Positions 28,369-41,161 of a stretch of DNA of 64,000 bases are shown piece by piece. Position numbers and translations under genes: made by a program. Source of the stretch: Psychrobacter glacincola (GTDB lineage Bacteria; Pseudomonadota; Gammaproteobacteria; Pseudomonadales; Moraxellaceae); contig NZ_CAJGZH010000002.1 of assembly GCF_904846075.1 (NCBI RefSeq), forward strand, positions 62,001 through 126,000. Reading direction: 5' to 3'. The notes under the pieces are model-generated. The model was not told the origin of the DNA, ran no database searches, and saw nothing but the letters and a program-made list of their open reading frames with translations. Every line of letters begins with the position of its first letter. The first letter of the stretch is position 1.

Positions 28369-30264
28369 ATGCAATACCCAAAAAATTACGACGTGGTAGT
28401 GATCGGTGGTGGTCATGCTGGCACAGAAGCTGCTTTGGCAGCCGCACGTATGGGCGCGCAGACCTTGCTGTTGACACATAATATTGAGACGCTCGGGCAG
28501 ATGAGTTGTAACCCTGCAATTGGTGGTATCGGCAAATCCCATCTGGTACGTGAGATTGATGCGCTTGGCGGTGCAATGGCATTGGCAACGGATAAGTCAG
28601 GCATTCAGTTTCGTGTGCTTAACAGTCGTAAAGGTGCTGCCGTTCGTGCTACGCGTGCGCAAGCAGATCGTATTTTATATAAAGCCGCCATTCGCCATAC
28701 GCTTGAAAATCAGCCAAATCTTGATATATTCCAGCAAGCAGCTGATGATATCTTAGTTGAAAATGGTCGTGCGACGGCAGTGGTTACTGCAACGGGTATT
28801 ATCTTTAATACGCAAACGGTGGTACTGACTTCAGGAACGTTCTTGGGCGGGGTGATTCATATTGGTCTCGAAAGCTCAAAAGGTGGTCGTGCAGGGGATC
28901 AACCTTCTATCAAGTTGGCTGATCGTTTACGTGAGCTTAAGCTGCCAGTCGGTCGTCTAAAGACAGGTACGCCAGCACGTATTGATGCACGTAGCGTTGA
29001 TTTTAGTGTGATGACCGTACAGCCGGGCGATACGCCACTGCCAGTCATGAGTTATATGGGTGATGTGTCGATGCATCCAGAGCAGGTCAATTGCTACATC
29101 ACCCATACCAATGCGCGCACCCATGACATCATCCGTGAAAATTTAGACCGTTCGCCGATGTTCTCTGGCAAAATCGAAGGTGTGGGTCCACGTTATTGTC
29201 CGTCAATTGAAGACAAGATTCATCGCTTTGCAGATAAAGACAGCCATCAGATATTTATCGAGCCAGAAGGTTTGACGACACATGAGCTATATCCAAATGG
29301 TATATCAACAAGTTTGCCGTTTGATGTGCAGTTAGAGTTTATTCATAGTATGAAAGGCTTAGAAAACGCGCATATCACCCGTCCAGGCTACGCGATTGAG
29401 TATGATTATTTTGATCCGCAAAATTTGAAACCAACGCTTGAGACCAAATCTATCGATCGTCTTTACTTCGCTGGGCAAATCAATGGTACGACTGGCTACG
29501 AAGAAGCTGGTGTACAGGGTTTGCTAGCAGGTACCAATGCGGCATTGGTTACTACTAATAATAGTGAGTTTGAAACGTGGACACCGCGCCGTGATGAAGC
29601 CTATCTTGGCGTGCTCGTTGATGATTTGATTACCCATGGTACGACTGAGCCATATCGTATGTTTACGAGCCGCGCAGAATATCGTCTACTATTACGTGAA
29701 GACAATGCAGATCAACGCCTAACTGAGACGGGTCGCAAGCTTGGTCTAGTAGATGATGTGCGCTGGCAAGCGTATCAAGAAAAAATGGAGGCGATCACAA
29801 CGGAGACCTCACGTCTCAAAGATATGTGGGCAACCCCTGCTAATACGTTGGGCAAAAAAGTCACAGAGCAAACGGGCGAGGTGCTGTCAAAAGAATCAAC
29901 TGCTTTTGATTTGCTCAAGCGTCCGCAGATTCATTTTGCTGATATCGCTGCCATCACTGATTCGCAGGTCGATACACAAGTAGGCGAGCAGATAGAGATT
30001 TCTGTCAAATACGCAGGCTATATTGATCGTCAGCAAGAAGACATTGATCAGATGAAACGCCTAGAAAATACAGCGCTACCACTGGACTTTGATTATAGCG
30101 TGGTATCGGGATTATCGAATGAAATTGTACAGAAATTGACGCAAATACGTCCTGCGACGCTTGCTCAAGCAGGACGCGTGAGCGGTGTGACGCCTGCAGC
30201 CGTTCAATTATTAGCTATGACAGTGAAGAAACATAAAAAAGCGAAGGCCGCGCTAGATTCGTAA
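28369..30264 (+). CDS. mnmG: tRNA uridine-5-carboxymethylaminomethyl modification enzyme MnmG (GidA)
   Basis: FAD enzyme that with MnmE installs the C5 carboxymethylaminomethyl group on U34 of several tRNAs. The FAD-binding motif [20 protein letters not shown] is near residues 10-30. Family signatures are [16 protein letters not shown], the [12 protein letters not shown] stretch (about 205) and [15 protein letters not shown] (about 375), with the C-terminal helical domain that binds MnmE. Length of 631 is normal. It acts on the same wobble base as MnmA (24845-26071). Confidence 0.97.
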   Translation: MQYPKNYDVVVIGGGHAGTEAALAAARMGAQTLLLTHNIETLGQMSCNPAIGGIGKSHLVREIDALGGAMALATDKSGIQFRVLNSRKGAAVRATRAQADRILYKAAIRHTLENQPNLDIFQQAADDILVENGRATAVVTATGIIFNTQTVVLTSGTFLGGVIHIGLESSKGGRAGDQPSIKLADRLRELKLPVGRLKTGTPARIDARSVDFSVMTVQPGDTPLPVMSYMGDVSMHPEQVNCYITHTNARTHDIIRENLDRSPMFSGKIEGVGPRYCPSIEDKIHRFADKDSHQIFIEPEGLTTHELYPNGISTSLPFDVQLEFIHSMKGLENAHITRPGYAIEYDYFDPQNLKPTLETKSIDRLYFAGQINGTTGYEEAGVQGLLAGTNAALVTTNNSEFETWTPRRDEAYLGVLVDDLITHGTTEPYRMFTSRAEYRLLLREDNADQRLTETGRKLGLVDDVRWQAYQEKMEAITTETSRLKDMWATPANTLGKKVTEQTGEVLSKESTAFDLLKRPQIHFADIAAITDSQVDTQVGEQIEISVKYAGYIDRQQEDIDQMKRLENTALPLDFDYSVVSGLSNEIVQKLTQIRPATLAQAGRVSGVTPAAVQLLAMTVKKHKKAKAALDS

Positions 30265-30282
30265 TAGTAGTATAACTAGTAT

Positions 30283-30325
30283 AACAAAAGCCCATAGCGA
30301 TATATCGTTATGGGCTTTTGTTTGT
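30283..30325 (+). terminator. Rho-independent terminator after mnmG
   Basis: Stem AACAAAAGCCCATA / TATGGGCTTTTGTT around a self-complementary loop, followed by T-rich sequence. Confidence 0.85.
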
Positions 30326-30480
30326 TAAAAATACAGCCGCTGTTAAAAGAAAATAGAGCAGGCGCTTGTCTTACTTGCTATTTTGTCTCTATACTAGGTT
30401 ATAAAACTTAATGATTACTTGTTAATTTATCTCGCTGATGTCCATATCATGATGGGCTTGTCAACGAACTGAGCCTATTT

Positions 30481-31440
30481 ATGATTGATGCTATTGTCTT
30501 TGCTATTACCATTGTCTTGCCCAACCTTGCCTTAATGTGGTTGGGTTTTTTTATGCAGAGACGCGGTGAGGCGAGCCAGACTTTTATTGACCAAGCATCG
30601 AGCTTTGTCTTTAATTACTGTTTACCCTGTTTGCTTTTTTTTAGCGTCGTTGATAGTGATGTCGATTACAGCAAACAAATCACGCTGATAGTGGCTGGTA
30701 TTCTGGTGACATTCATCTTGTTTATAGGTGCAGAGATTTACGCCAAATATTTTGTGAGCAAACCGGCTGATCAAGGGGTGTTTGTACAAGGGATATTTCG
30801 GAGTAACATGGCTATTATTGGACTGGCAACGGTTGCTAATGCCTACGGAGAACGTGGCTTAAGCATCGGTGCTGTCTATATGGGTGTGGTGACGATACTG
30901 TTTAATATCTTAGCGGTTATCACTCTCAGCCGTGTTTCCAAAAGTGTGGATGATACTTGGCTCAGTCGCAGTACCATGATTATCAAAAAACTATTTACCA
31001 ACCCACTGATTATCGCATTGGTAGCAGCATTTGCTTATAAGGCGTCACCGCTGCCGCCTATTACAGGTGTGATTCATACGACTGGCGATTTACTGGCCGC
31101 GGTGGCATTGCCCTTAGCATTGATTTGCGCCGGTGCCAGTATTGATTTGAAGTCGATGTTGCACCCTTCAGGGCTGTCCATGCAGGCGAGTATCGGACGT
31201 ATTATTGTTGCGCCATTGATTGCCATCGCTATTGGATTGGGATTTGGTCTATCAGGTGTGCATATGGGTGTGTTGTTTTTGATGGCAGCCTCACCAACAG
31301 CCGCCGCCAGCTATGTAATGGCAAAAGCCATGGGTGGCAATGATGTGTTAGCTGCTAATATTTTGGCTTTTACCACCGTCGTAGGTATGTTTGGAATGGC
31401 GATTGGTGCGGCAATATTACGCGGGTTGGGATTAATGTAG
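30481..31440 (+). CDS. AEC family transporter (auxin efflux carrier / malonate permease type)
   Basis: Inner membrane protein of 319 residues with about ten hydrophobic helices arranged as two inverted halves, as in the AEC/MdcF family. Typical features are the early Asn-Tyr-Cys-Leu-Pro segment (FNYCLPCLLFF), FVQGIFRSNMAIIGLA near residue 105, and ALPLALICAGASID near 215. Family members export or import small organic acids or amino acids; the substrate is unknown. It is 61 bp upstream of an ornithine cyclodeaminase-like gene on the same strand, so the pair may handle one amino acid or keto-acid. Confidence 0.82.
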   Translation: MIDAIVFAITIVLPNLALMWLGFFMQRRGEASQTFIDQASSFVFNYCLPCLLFFSVVDSDVDYSKQITLIVAGILVTFILFIGAEIYAKYFVSKPADQGVFVQGIFRSNMAIIGLATVANAYGERGLSIGAVYMGVVTILFNILAVITLSRVSKSVDDTWLSRSTMIIKKLFTNPLIIALVAAFAYKASPLPPITGVIHTTGDLLAAVALPLALICAGASIDLKSMLHPSGLSMQASIGRIIVAPLIAIAIGLGFGLSGVHMGVLFLMAASPTAAASYVMAKAMGGNDVLAANILAFTTVVGMFGMAIGAAILRGLGLM

Positions 31441-31501
31441 TAGCCGTTTTGGCGTGATAAAACATGTTCTAATAATAAATCTATAAATAGGAGTACTCAA
31501 A

Positions 31502-32533
31502 TTGCAATTACTAAACAAAGCAATCGTGACCGAACATCTCAATATGCAATCTGCCATTGGGGCGATAGAAGCATTGTTACATCAACAGGCAGCGCACCCC
31601 AACTGGATCAAAGCGCCTGAACGTTTGGTCATTGAAACTTTTAGTGAAGATGACACTCATCGCTCAGGTTCGCATTTATCAATGCCCGCGACGATTTATG
31701 ATGGTAAGAATGAGTATACCGCGGTAAAATTGGTCACCATTTGTCCTGATAATCCGAGCCGAAATTTACCAACCACAACGGCGATTATTACCGTGTCAAA
31801 CAATGATACTGGTGAGATATTGGCAATTATGGATGGGATTTATATTACTCAAGTGCGTACGGCGGCATTGTCAGGCATTGCGACCAAATATATGGCAAGC
31901 GCTGACTGTCAAAGTGTGGCGGTGGTCGGTTGTGGTGGCATGGCTTATGAGCAATTACATGCGGTTTTGACGGTACGTCCTGAGATTAAAACAGTATATT
32001 TATGGAATAGAAGCAGGGAAGGCGCTGAGATTTTCAAAGTGAAATTTACTCGTGAGTATCCGCAATGGGACGTTACTATAACGGTTTGCGAAAATATCAA
32101 TGATGCTATCCGTGATGCAGATGTTATCAATGTCGCAACCCGTGCAACAGAAGGTTTGTTTGATCTCAACCATATTAAATCTGATGCACACATCAACGCA
32201 GTCGGCGCCTATCAGCCTTCAATGAAAGAGATAAGCAATGATGTCATTGCAAACAGTCGCATGGTCGTTGTCGATGATTTGGTTGGCAGTCGTCATGAAG
32301 CGGGCGATTTAATCCAAGCTCACGATAGTGTCGATTGTGCATGGACATGGGACGACCTCAGTGGTGACTTACAAGCGCTAGTCACAGGGGCGCTACAAGA
32401 AAAAACCGCTAAGTCTAATCATGGTGTTACGTTATTTAAATCGGTTGGTGCAGCCAGTTTTGATGCAGCAGTCGCTCTATATGTCGCACAACAAGCCGCA
32501 CAAAAAAATCTTGGCTCGTCAATTGAATGGTAA
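31502..32533 (+). CDS. Ornithine cyclodeaminase / mu-crystallin family NAD(P)-dependent enzyme
   Basis: 343 residues. The start is a TTG preceded by AGGAG at 8 bases; it is preferred to the ATG 14 codons later because the conserved N-terminal helix (LNMQSAIGAIEALL) needs it. The Rossmann nucleotide motif is VAVVGCGGMAYEQLHAVL near residue 140, and the family segments YDGKNEYTAVKLVTICPDN, QVRTAALSGIATKYMA and ADVINVATRA are present. Members include ornithine cyclodeaminase, alanine dehydrogenase and ketimine (pyrroline-2-carboxylate) reductases; which one applies cannot be decided. Likely co-transcribed with the AEC transporter; terminator at 32589-32627. Confidence 0.83.
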   Translation: MQLLNKAIVTEHLNMQSAIGAIEALLHQQAAHPNWIKAPERLVIETFSEDDTHRSGSHLSMPATIYDGKNEYTAVKLVTICPDNPSRNLPTTTAIITVSNNDTGEILAIMDGIYITQVRTAALSGIATKYMASADCQSVAVVGCGGMAYEQLHAVLTVRPEIKTVYLWNRSREGAEIFKVKFTREYPQWDVTITVCENINDAIRDADVINVATRATEGLFDLNHIKSDAHINAVGAYQPSMKEISNDVIANSRMVVVDDLVGSRHEAGDLIQAHDSVDCAWTWDDLSGDLQALVTGALQEKTAKSNHGVTLFKSVGAASFDAAVALYVAQQAAQKNLGSSIEW

Positions 32534-32588
32534 GGCCGTCTGAATAACAGTACGTAAAGATTGCTGTATTTTTATTATGTAGCAAGCC

Positions 32589-32627
32589 AAAAAAAGCCCT
32601 CTTTCTAAATAAGAAAGAGGGTTTTTT
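32589..32627. terminator. Bidirectional terminator
   Basis: Ten-base perfect stem CCCTCTTTCT / AGAAAGAGGG, loop AAATA, with A7 on one side and T6 on the other. It serves the cyclodeaminase-like gene and the small leftward membrane gene. Confidence 0.92.
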
Positions 32628-32681
32628 ATATTGCTTTAAACGTTAAATTAATACGCCCCCAGCATATTTTTAGAGCGTTTA

Positions 32682-32852
32682 TTAATTTGAATTGTCTTTA
32701 TTGCGTTTGTCTTCGCGCCGCTGCTTACGTTTTGGGCTGGTGCGGTAGGTCAAATAACCACCGACAGCCATCACCGCAAGAAAGGCCACAATGTACATAA
32801 ATATTGATGAGCCAATAAGCAGTGAGGCACCGATAATAGGAGTTGCATCCAT
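32682..32852 (-). CDS. Small single-pass membrane protein, unknown function
   Basis: A 56-codon leftward gene. The product begins MDATPIIGASLLIGSS, has a clear transmembrane helix at about residues 10-36, then a strongly basic cytoplasmic tail (SPKRKQRREDKRNKDN). An in-frame ATG three codons upstream (32861) is an alternative start. The positive-inside tail and separate terminator side suggest a real gene. It lies between two other genes and downstream of no obvious partner except the LLM oxidoreductase on the other side. Function unknown. Confidence 0.6.
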   Translation of the reverse strand: MDATPIIGASLLIGSSIFMYIVAFLAVMAVGGYLTYRTSPKRKQRREDKRNKDNSN

Positions 32853-32900
32853 GTCAAACATCCAGCTAAGGTTTATTAATAATTATGCAAGTGTCTGATT

Positions 32901-33902
32901 TCATTGTAAAGTAAATAAATTTAACTCAGGTGTAAGTTCCAGTGAACGCATGCGCGCTGCCTGATCGTAAACGTTAGCCGTCACAATCAGCTCGTCTGGC
33001 TCATACTGAGCAAGGAATGCCGCCAGTCTCGGTTTCACAGTTTCTACAGAACCTATGAATGACACTGACAATGCGCTATCCACCATCATTTTTTCAGCAG
33101 GGCTCCAGATACTGTCCATATCGTGAGTAGGTTTCGGCATTTGACCTGTCTCACCACGGCGCAAGCGTACGAAGCTTTGCTGCGCAGAGGTAAAATGATA
33201 CTGTGCATTAGCATCGTCATCGGCGAGTAGTAAATTGGCTGCTAGCATGACATAAGGCTTGTCCAAATAGGCTGATGGTCTGAACTGTTCACGATAGGCT
33301 GTAATCGCTTGCCCAAGCATTTGCGGTGCAAAGTGTGAGGCAAACACATAAGGAAGTCCTAGATGCGCCGCTAACGTAGCCCCAAAAAGAGAAGAGCCTA
33401 ATATCCAGATAGGAACGTTTGACTTTGCCCCAGGAAATGCCTGTACTGGGCTATTATCTGTACCGTTCCCTAAAAAGTACATCAATTCTTGAACGTCTTG
33501 CGGAAAGCGATCAGCATCTTGCATCTGACGGCGTAGTGCCTGAAAGGTTGCGCCATCAGTACCCGGCGCACGACCCAGCCCTAAATCTACGCGATCACCA
33601 TATAATGCCTGCAAAGTGCCGAATTGCTCAGCGATGACGAGCGGTGCATGGTTCGGAAGCATCACACCACCAGCACCAATACGTATATGCTTGGTTTGGC
33701 TACCGATATGCGCTAGTAGTACTGACGTCGCTGCACTGGCGATGCCCGGCATATTGTGATGCTCTGCCATCCAATAACGGTTTAAGCCGAATTTTTCTGC
33801 TTGCTGTGCTGTCTCAACCGTTTGGGCAATGCCCTCAGCGATGGTTTTACCTTCAGGCACGGGTGCTAGGTCTAAAAAGGATAAGGGAATAGCGTTACTC
33901 AT
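32901..33902 (-). CDS. LLM class flavin-dependent oxidoreductase (luciferase-like)
   Basis: 333 residues of the bacterial luciferase-like monooxygenase family, the group annotated as MsnO8/YhbW. Typical segments are LSFLDLAPVPEG at the start, GLNRYWMAEHHNMPGIASAATSVLLAHIG, the IRIGAGGVMLPNHAPLVIAEQF strand and RVDLGLGRAPGTDGATF; later PIWILGSS and LGLPYVFASHFAP. These enzymes use FMNH2 and oxygen on small carbonyl or alkyl substrates; the specific reaction is not known. Single leftward gene. Confidence 0.86.
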   Translation of the reverse strand: MSNAIPLSFLDLAPVPEGKTIAEGIAQTVETAQQAEKFGLNRYWMAEHHNMPGIASAATSVLLAHIGSQTKHIRIGAGGVMLPNHAPLVIAEQFGTLQALYGDRVDLGLGRAPGTDGATFQALRRQMQDADRFPQDVQELMYFLGNGTDNSPVQAFPGAKSNVPIWILGSSLFGATLAAHLGLPYVFASHFAPQMLGQAITAYREQFRPSAYLDKPYVMLAANLLLADDDANAQYHFTSAQQSFVRLRRGETGQMPKPTHDMDSIWSPAEKMMVDSALSVSFIGSVETVKPRLAAFLAQYEPDELIVTANVYDQAARMRSLELTPELNLFTLQ

Positions 33903-34256
33903 AAATCACCTATTTTTATGATGCCGCCTTTCAACGACATGGTTATATGGTTATATTGGTATTTGATTCTAGTTATAAAAGAGACTAGCGACAGCAATGA
34001 TAAACCAGCACCTCAAGAATCTAGTACTAATTCAATATTGCTGTAACTAGTCGTTCAATAGTTCATATAATGGGGCGGTTCTATTGAATATAAAGGTTAT
34101 AAGTTAAGACGATAACAAATCTTAATAATGGGGTAGAGTTATAAGAATCACATGCGCGGCAGTCGATTTTGAGTAGAAATGAGAATAGAAAATGGCATCA
34201 TTATCTGTTGATAACGATGCCATTGACGTTTAGTGAAAATATGAATGAATGGTTCT
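33903..34256. other. Intergenic region between LLM oxidoreductase and LysR gene
   Basis: No gene seen. It contains the LLM gene promoter and, at its right end, the lysR terminator hairpin. Confidence 0.45.
34191..34224 (-). terminator. Hairpin terminator of the LysR gene
   Basis: Fifteen-base arms AATGGCATCATTATC / GATAACGATGCCATT with one mismatch and loop TGTT, 33 bases beyond the lysR stop. The T run on the left strand is short (TTTTCTATT), so termination may be partial. Confidence 0.65.
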
Positions 34257-35186
34257 TTACTGGCTAAATTGTTTTTGACACAGTTCCATAAATGCTCGAC
34301 CATACTGACGAATTTCTGCATCATCACGTACCGCCATCCAACTGGTAAAGCGCCCAAAGTGATCGACAGGTATCGCAGTTAAATTTTGATAGTGACTCGG
34401 TTCAAACGCCATCTCTGCGATAATGCCGATACCCAAGCCCAGACCTACGTAAGTACTGATTACATCAGCATCGAGTGCTGCTAGCACGATATCTGGTTCC
34501 AATCCTGCTTCTTCAAAAGTTTTGTCAATTGCACCGCGCCCCGTAAAGCCACCGTGATAGGTCACAATCGGATAGCTGGCGAGGGTCGGCAAATCCACAG
34601 ACTCGTGATTGGCCAGTTCGTGATCGCTTGGCACAATGACGCGATGCGTCCAGTCATAATAGCGATAGCAGCGTAAATAATTGTTATGAAGTAAAGACTC
34701 GGTTGCAATGCCAATATCTGCCTGCCCGCGAATGACCATCTGCGCGATGGTCTCTGGATCCGCTTGTTGTAGTATTAGGTTGACTTTGGGGAAGCGCTCT
34801 TTAAACTCTTTGACGACTTGCGGCAATACATATCGCGCTTGCGTGTGAGTGGTGGCAATCGTCAACGTGCCAATATTCGGATTATTAAAATCGAGACTTA
34901 GGTTTTCAATCGTACGGATCTCGGCGAAGATAGATTCGATATGCGGCATTAGTGCTGTACCCATGGTCGTAAGACCCGTTAGGCGTTTGCCTTGACGGAC
35001 GAATACTTCCGTTTTGAGCTGATTTTCAAGTGCCGCAATATGTTTTGATAGGCTAGATTGGCTGGTGTGCAGTACGGTCGCCGCCTGACTTAAGTTATAG
35101 CCATTAATCACCGTATGCCATACTGTCTCCAACTGCTTGAGCTGAATCTGTAAATGCCGCTGATTGACCACTACGTCGATTGCCAT
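34257..35186 (-). CDS. LysR-type regulator of the CysB/Cbl group
   Basis: 309 residues. The helix-turn-helix lies at about residues 30-60 (NLSQAATVLHTSQSSLSKHIAALE). The effector domain carries segments that closely follow CysB/Cbl: TIATTHTQARYVLP, QADIGIATE, PIVTYHGGFTGRGAID and DADVISTYVGLGLGIGIIAEMAF. CysB senses N-acetylserine and controls cysteine/sulfate genes, so a sulfur-related role is likely but not shown. The first 15 residues are longer than in E. coli CysB. It lies 249 bp downstream of katG, but lacks the OxyR Cys pair, so it is not the katG peroxide regulator. Confidence 0.83.
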   Translation of the reverse strand: MAIDVVVNQRHLQIQLKQLETVWHTVINGYNLSQAATVLHTSQSSLSKHIAALENQLKTEVFVRQGKRLTGLTTMGTALMPHIESIFAEIRTIENLSLDFNNPNIGTLTIATTHTQARYVLPQVVKEFKERFPKVNLILQQADPETIAQMVIRGQADIGIATESLLHNNYLRCYRYYDWTHRVIVPSDHELANHESVDLPTLASYPIVTYHGGFTGRGAIDKTFEEAGLEPDIVLAALDADVISTYVGLGLGIGIIAEMAFEPSHYQNLTAIPVDHFGRFTSWMAVRDDAEIRQYGRAFMELCQKQFSQ

Positions 35187-35374
35187 AACTAAATCCTATT
35201 GTATAAATATACAAACCCTGTCTGTATACAAAAGTGAAAATGTACAAATATGCAGTAAGCAGGTAGTGTAAAACAAAGTGTTTATTCTTGTATATACTTA
35301 ATGGTTATCTATTTATGTTTATTTGGAATATAGAATAAGTCGTTTGTCCGTTGCTAGAAGTAAACCATTACAAT

Positions 35375-35406
35375 AAAAAAACCCTCGATTAAAGAGGGCT
35401 TTTTTA
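35375..35406 (-). terminator. Rho-independent terminator of katG
   Basis: On the left strand: GCCCTC, loop TTTAATC, GAGGG, then seven Ts. Thirty bases after the katG stop. Confidence 0.88.
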
Positions 35407-35435
35407 AGATAAAGGCGTATCTATTTCAGTGGGTT

Positions 35436-38352
<2,917 letters not shown>

Positions 38353-40187
38353 ATGTCTGCTGTCAAATCTGTGCCACCCAATCAATCAGCTGTCAAAAAA
38401 TCATGGTCTGATGCATTGAAATCTTTTTCAGATATTCGTGTGATGATTATGTTATTTCTTGGATTTTCAGCAGGTGTACCTATTCTGTTGGTTTTTTCAA
38501 GTCTATCACTATGGCTTAGTGAAGCGGGTTTAGAAACCGGTGTGATAACAATGTTTGGTTGGGCAGGTCTTGGTTATTCGTTTAAGTTTATTTGGGCGCC
38601 GTTGATTGACTCAATGCCACTTCCTTTCTTAACTAAATGGCTAGGTAGGCGTCGGGCATGGATGTTTATGTCACAACTGATGATACTGGTTGCTATTTTT
38701 ACGATGGCTAGTGTTAACCCTGTTGCTGAAAACGTCCTTTGGGTTATGGCGCTTGGTGCTGTTTTGCTTGGTTTTTCATCAGCTACTCAGGATATCGTTG
38801 TTGATTCTTATCGTATTGAGTTGGCAGGGTTTGAATTGCAACCTACGTTGTCTTCAGTATATGTCGCTGGTTATCGTATTGGCATGATTGTCGCAGGCGC
38901 AGGCGCACTTTATTTAGCAAGTTATTTTGGCTCTTCTGAAGAGCTTTATAATTATGAAGCATGGCGCAATACTTACTATACGATGATGGGTGTCATGTCA
39001 GTCGGTTTATTAACGACGTTTGCTATTTATGAGCCAGCAGCACAGTCATTAGAAATATATAAACAAAAAAGAAATTTAAAAATATTTTCCATATACGCGG
39101 CTTTTCTCCTTATCCCTGGTGTGATTTATGGATTGCCAGTATTCGTCAGCACCTTTGCAACCAGAGTATTGAGTAGGCCTTTAACGTTAATACCTATTGA
39201 GTACTTGCCAGCGATTAATATGTATTTCTTGATGGTAATGGCATGCGCACTTTCTTACTGATATTTTTTATTTTAAATCAACCCAAAATAGTGAACAAAA
39301 TTGACTCAGTTGTACAGTCTCGTGATGACAATATTAGAATATTATTCTTATTTATCTTGTCAGTTTTTGCGTTTATAGGCGCTTTTGTATTTATAGGTAA
39401 AATATTCCAAGCTCCTGATGACAGTGTTTTTCTAAAGTTTTTGATAGAAGTAGTGAGATTGTTGGGTAGTGTGGCTGTGGCTATGGTTGTGGGATATGCG
39501 CTTATATCAGTCGGGCTGGCAAAAAAAGAGGTGGCAAAAAGATTGTGGGTAGAGCCTATTGCTGATTTTTTCCGTCGCTATGGTAAGCAGGCAATACTGT
39601 TGCTATTGTTGATAGGTTTTTATCGTGTGTCAGATATTGTCGCAGGCAATCTATCAAACGTTTTCTACGCTAAGATGGGTTTTACTAAAATTCAGATTGC
39701 TGACGCGGTCAAATTTCTGGGATTGTTTATGACGATTGCAGGTGGATTTTTAGGTGGCCTTGTTGCTCAAAAAATGAAGATGATGCATGTCATGTTGATT
39801 GGTGCTATAGCATCGAGTACAACCAATCTTCTATTTATTCTATTGACCTATCATCCTGGTGATATGAATTATATGTACCTAGCAGTGGTTGTTGATAATT
39901 TGGCAGCAGGTTTTGCGACTGCTGTTTTTATTGCATTTTTATCAGCGCTTACTTCAGTTAAGTTTACCGCTGTACAGTACGCTATATTTTCATCACTCAT
40001 GACTTTGTTTCCAAAAGTACTGGGTGGGTATTCAGGTGGCATTTCAGACAACATTGGATTTGCCAACTTTTTCTTAATCACATTCTTGATTGGGATACCT
40101 GTCTTGATACTTATTTATTTGGTAGACAAGCATGTGGTTATTGGTAGCAATGACGATCCAGTTGAACTTTCTACCAAACTTGAGTAA
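38353..40187 (+). pseudogene. ampG: AmpG-like muropeptide MFS transporter split by a frameshift
   Basis: Two overlapping frames read as one AmpG-type permease (import of anhydromuropeptides for cell wall recycling). Part one (38353-39261, 302 codons) begins with the AmpG pattern: RVMIMLFLGFSAGVPILL, WLSEAGLETG, and SATQDIVVDSYRIE; it ends in mid-membrane segment after FLMVMACALSY. Part two (39243-40187) starts at MRTFLLIFFILNQP and continues with the remaining helices and GFTKIQIADAVKFLGLFMTIAGGFLGG. The frames differ by -1 and the join lies near 39243-39258. No classical slippery heptamer is seen there. Either the gene is inactive, the two halves assemble, or the base call is wrong. Confidence 0.7.
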
Positions 40188-40214
40188 TCAATTTTAATAG
40201 GTGATGAACTATAT

Positions 40215-41126
40215 ATGACAGCATCAAGTATTCGTCAAATAAAGCAGCACATTCAGCAATTGACGAATGAGACTGCAAATAGCAAGCTACCGTCATTTTG
40301 GCTAACAGATTGGCTGTTGTATGTCGTCGAGAAGCCTGCGATATTTTTAATAACGGATGAAGATTACCAATTAACTGATAGTGAATTTGAGCAATTCAAT
40401 GCAGGTGTAAAAAAGATGCAGCAAGGAATGCCACTTGCGTATTTGACTGGTCAGCAAGAGTTCTGGTCGCTGATATTTACTGTTAATGAGCACACTTTAA
40501 TTCCGCGACCTGATACTGAGATACTGATTGAGCAAGTATTAACTTGGATAAAATATCAGCCAAACAGTGTCAGCAGCCCAAAACGGTTATTGGATTTAGG
40601 GACGGGTTCAGGTTGTATTGCGATTAGTCTTGCACATGAGTTAAATACGCAGCGTTCAGACAGTGAGGCAGAAAGTTGGCAAGTCGTTGCGGTGGATATG
40701 TCGCCAGAAGCGCTCAAGGTTGCTCAGCACAATGCAGTTATCAATGATGTTGCTGATATTGAGTTTATACAAAGCAGTTGGTATGACGAGCTGCCCAGTC
40801 ATGGCGAGCTATTATTTGATGTGATTGTGTCCAATCCTCCTTATATCGATGAGGAAGATGAGCATTTAGCACGCCTTGTAGCCGAACCTATTAGTGCCTT
40901 AAGTGCTTCCAATCATGGGCTTGCCGATATAGAGCATATCGTAGGACAGTCACCGAAATACTTGCGTGTCGGTGGGCTACTGGCTATCGAACATGGTTTT
41001 GACCAAGGTGATGCCGTTCGCAAGTTGTTTGTAGACAGTGACTTCGAATCTGTGCGTACAGTACAAGATTATGGTGGTAATGATCGTGTTACGCTGGGTC
41101 AAATTAAGTCATCAGATTTTTGTTAG
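40215..41126 (+). CDS. prmC: Peptide chain release factor N5-glutamine methyltransferase PrmC
   Basis: SAM-dependent enzyme that methylates the GGQ glutamine of release factors RF1 and RF2. The SAM-binding motif is LLDLGTGSGCIAISLAHEL (about residues 122-140) and the catalytic NPPY motif lies in VSNPPYIDEEDEHL (about 210). The N-terminal helical domain and EFWSLIFTVNEHTLIPRPDTEILIE linker are typical. 303 residues against 277 in E. coli. prfA is not upstream here, but moeB follows, a common partner. Confidence 0.93.
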   Translation: MTASSIRQIKQHIQQLTNETANSKLPSFWLTDWLLYVVEKPAIFLITDEDYQLTDSEFEQFNAGVKKMQQGMPLAYLTGQQEFWSLIFTVNEHTLIPRPDTEILIEQVLTWIKYQPNSVSSPKRLLDLGTGSGCIAISLAHELNTQRSDSEAESWQVVAVDMSPEALKVAQHNAVINDVADIEFIQSSWYDELPSHGELLFDVIVSNPPYIDEEDEHLARLVAEPISALSASNHGLADIEHIVGQSPKYLRVGGLLAIEHGFDQGDAVRKLFVDSDFESVRTVQDYGGNDRVTLGQIKSSDFC

Positions 41127-41161
41127 TAGACTTTTTTAATAATAGGTTATTGGTAATAAAT

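Noticed and set aside
34257..35186. LysR gene as OxyR because it is next to katG
   Set aside because: The effector domain follows CysB/Cbl and lacks the redox Cys pair of OxyR.
39230..39265. Programmed -1 frameshift in the ampG-like gene
   Set aside because: No X-XXY-YYZ slippery heptamer or strong downstream stem was seen at the join, so mutation or sequence error is more likely.
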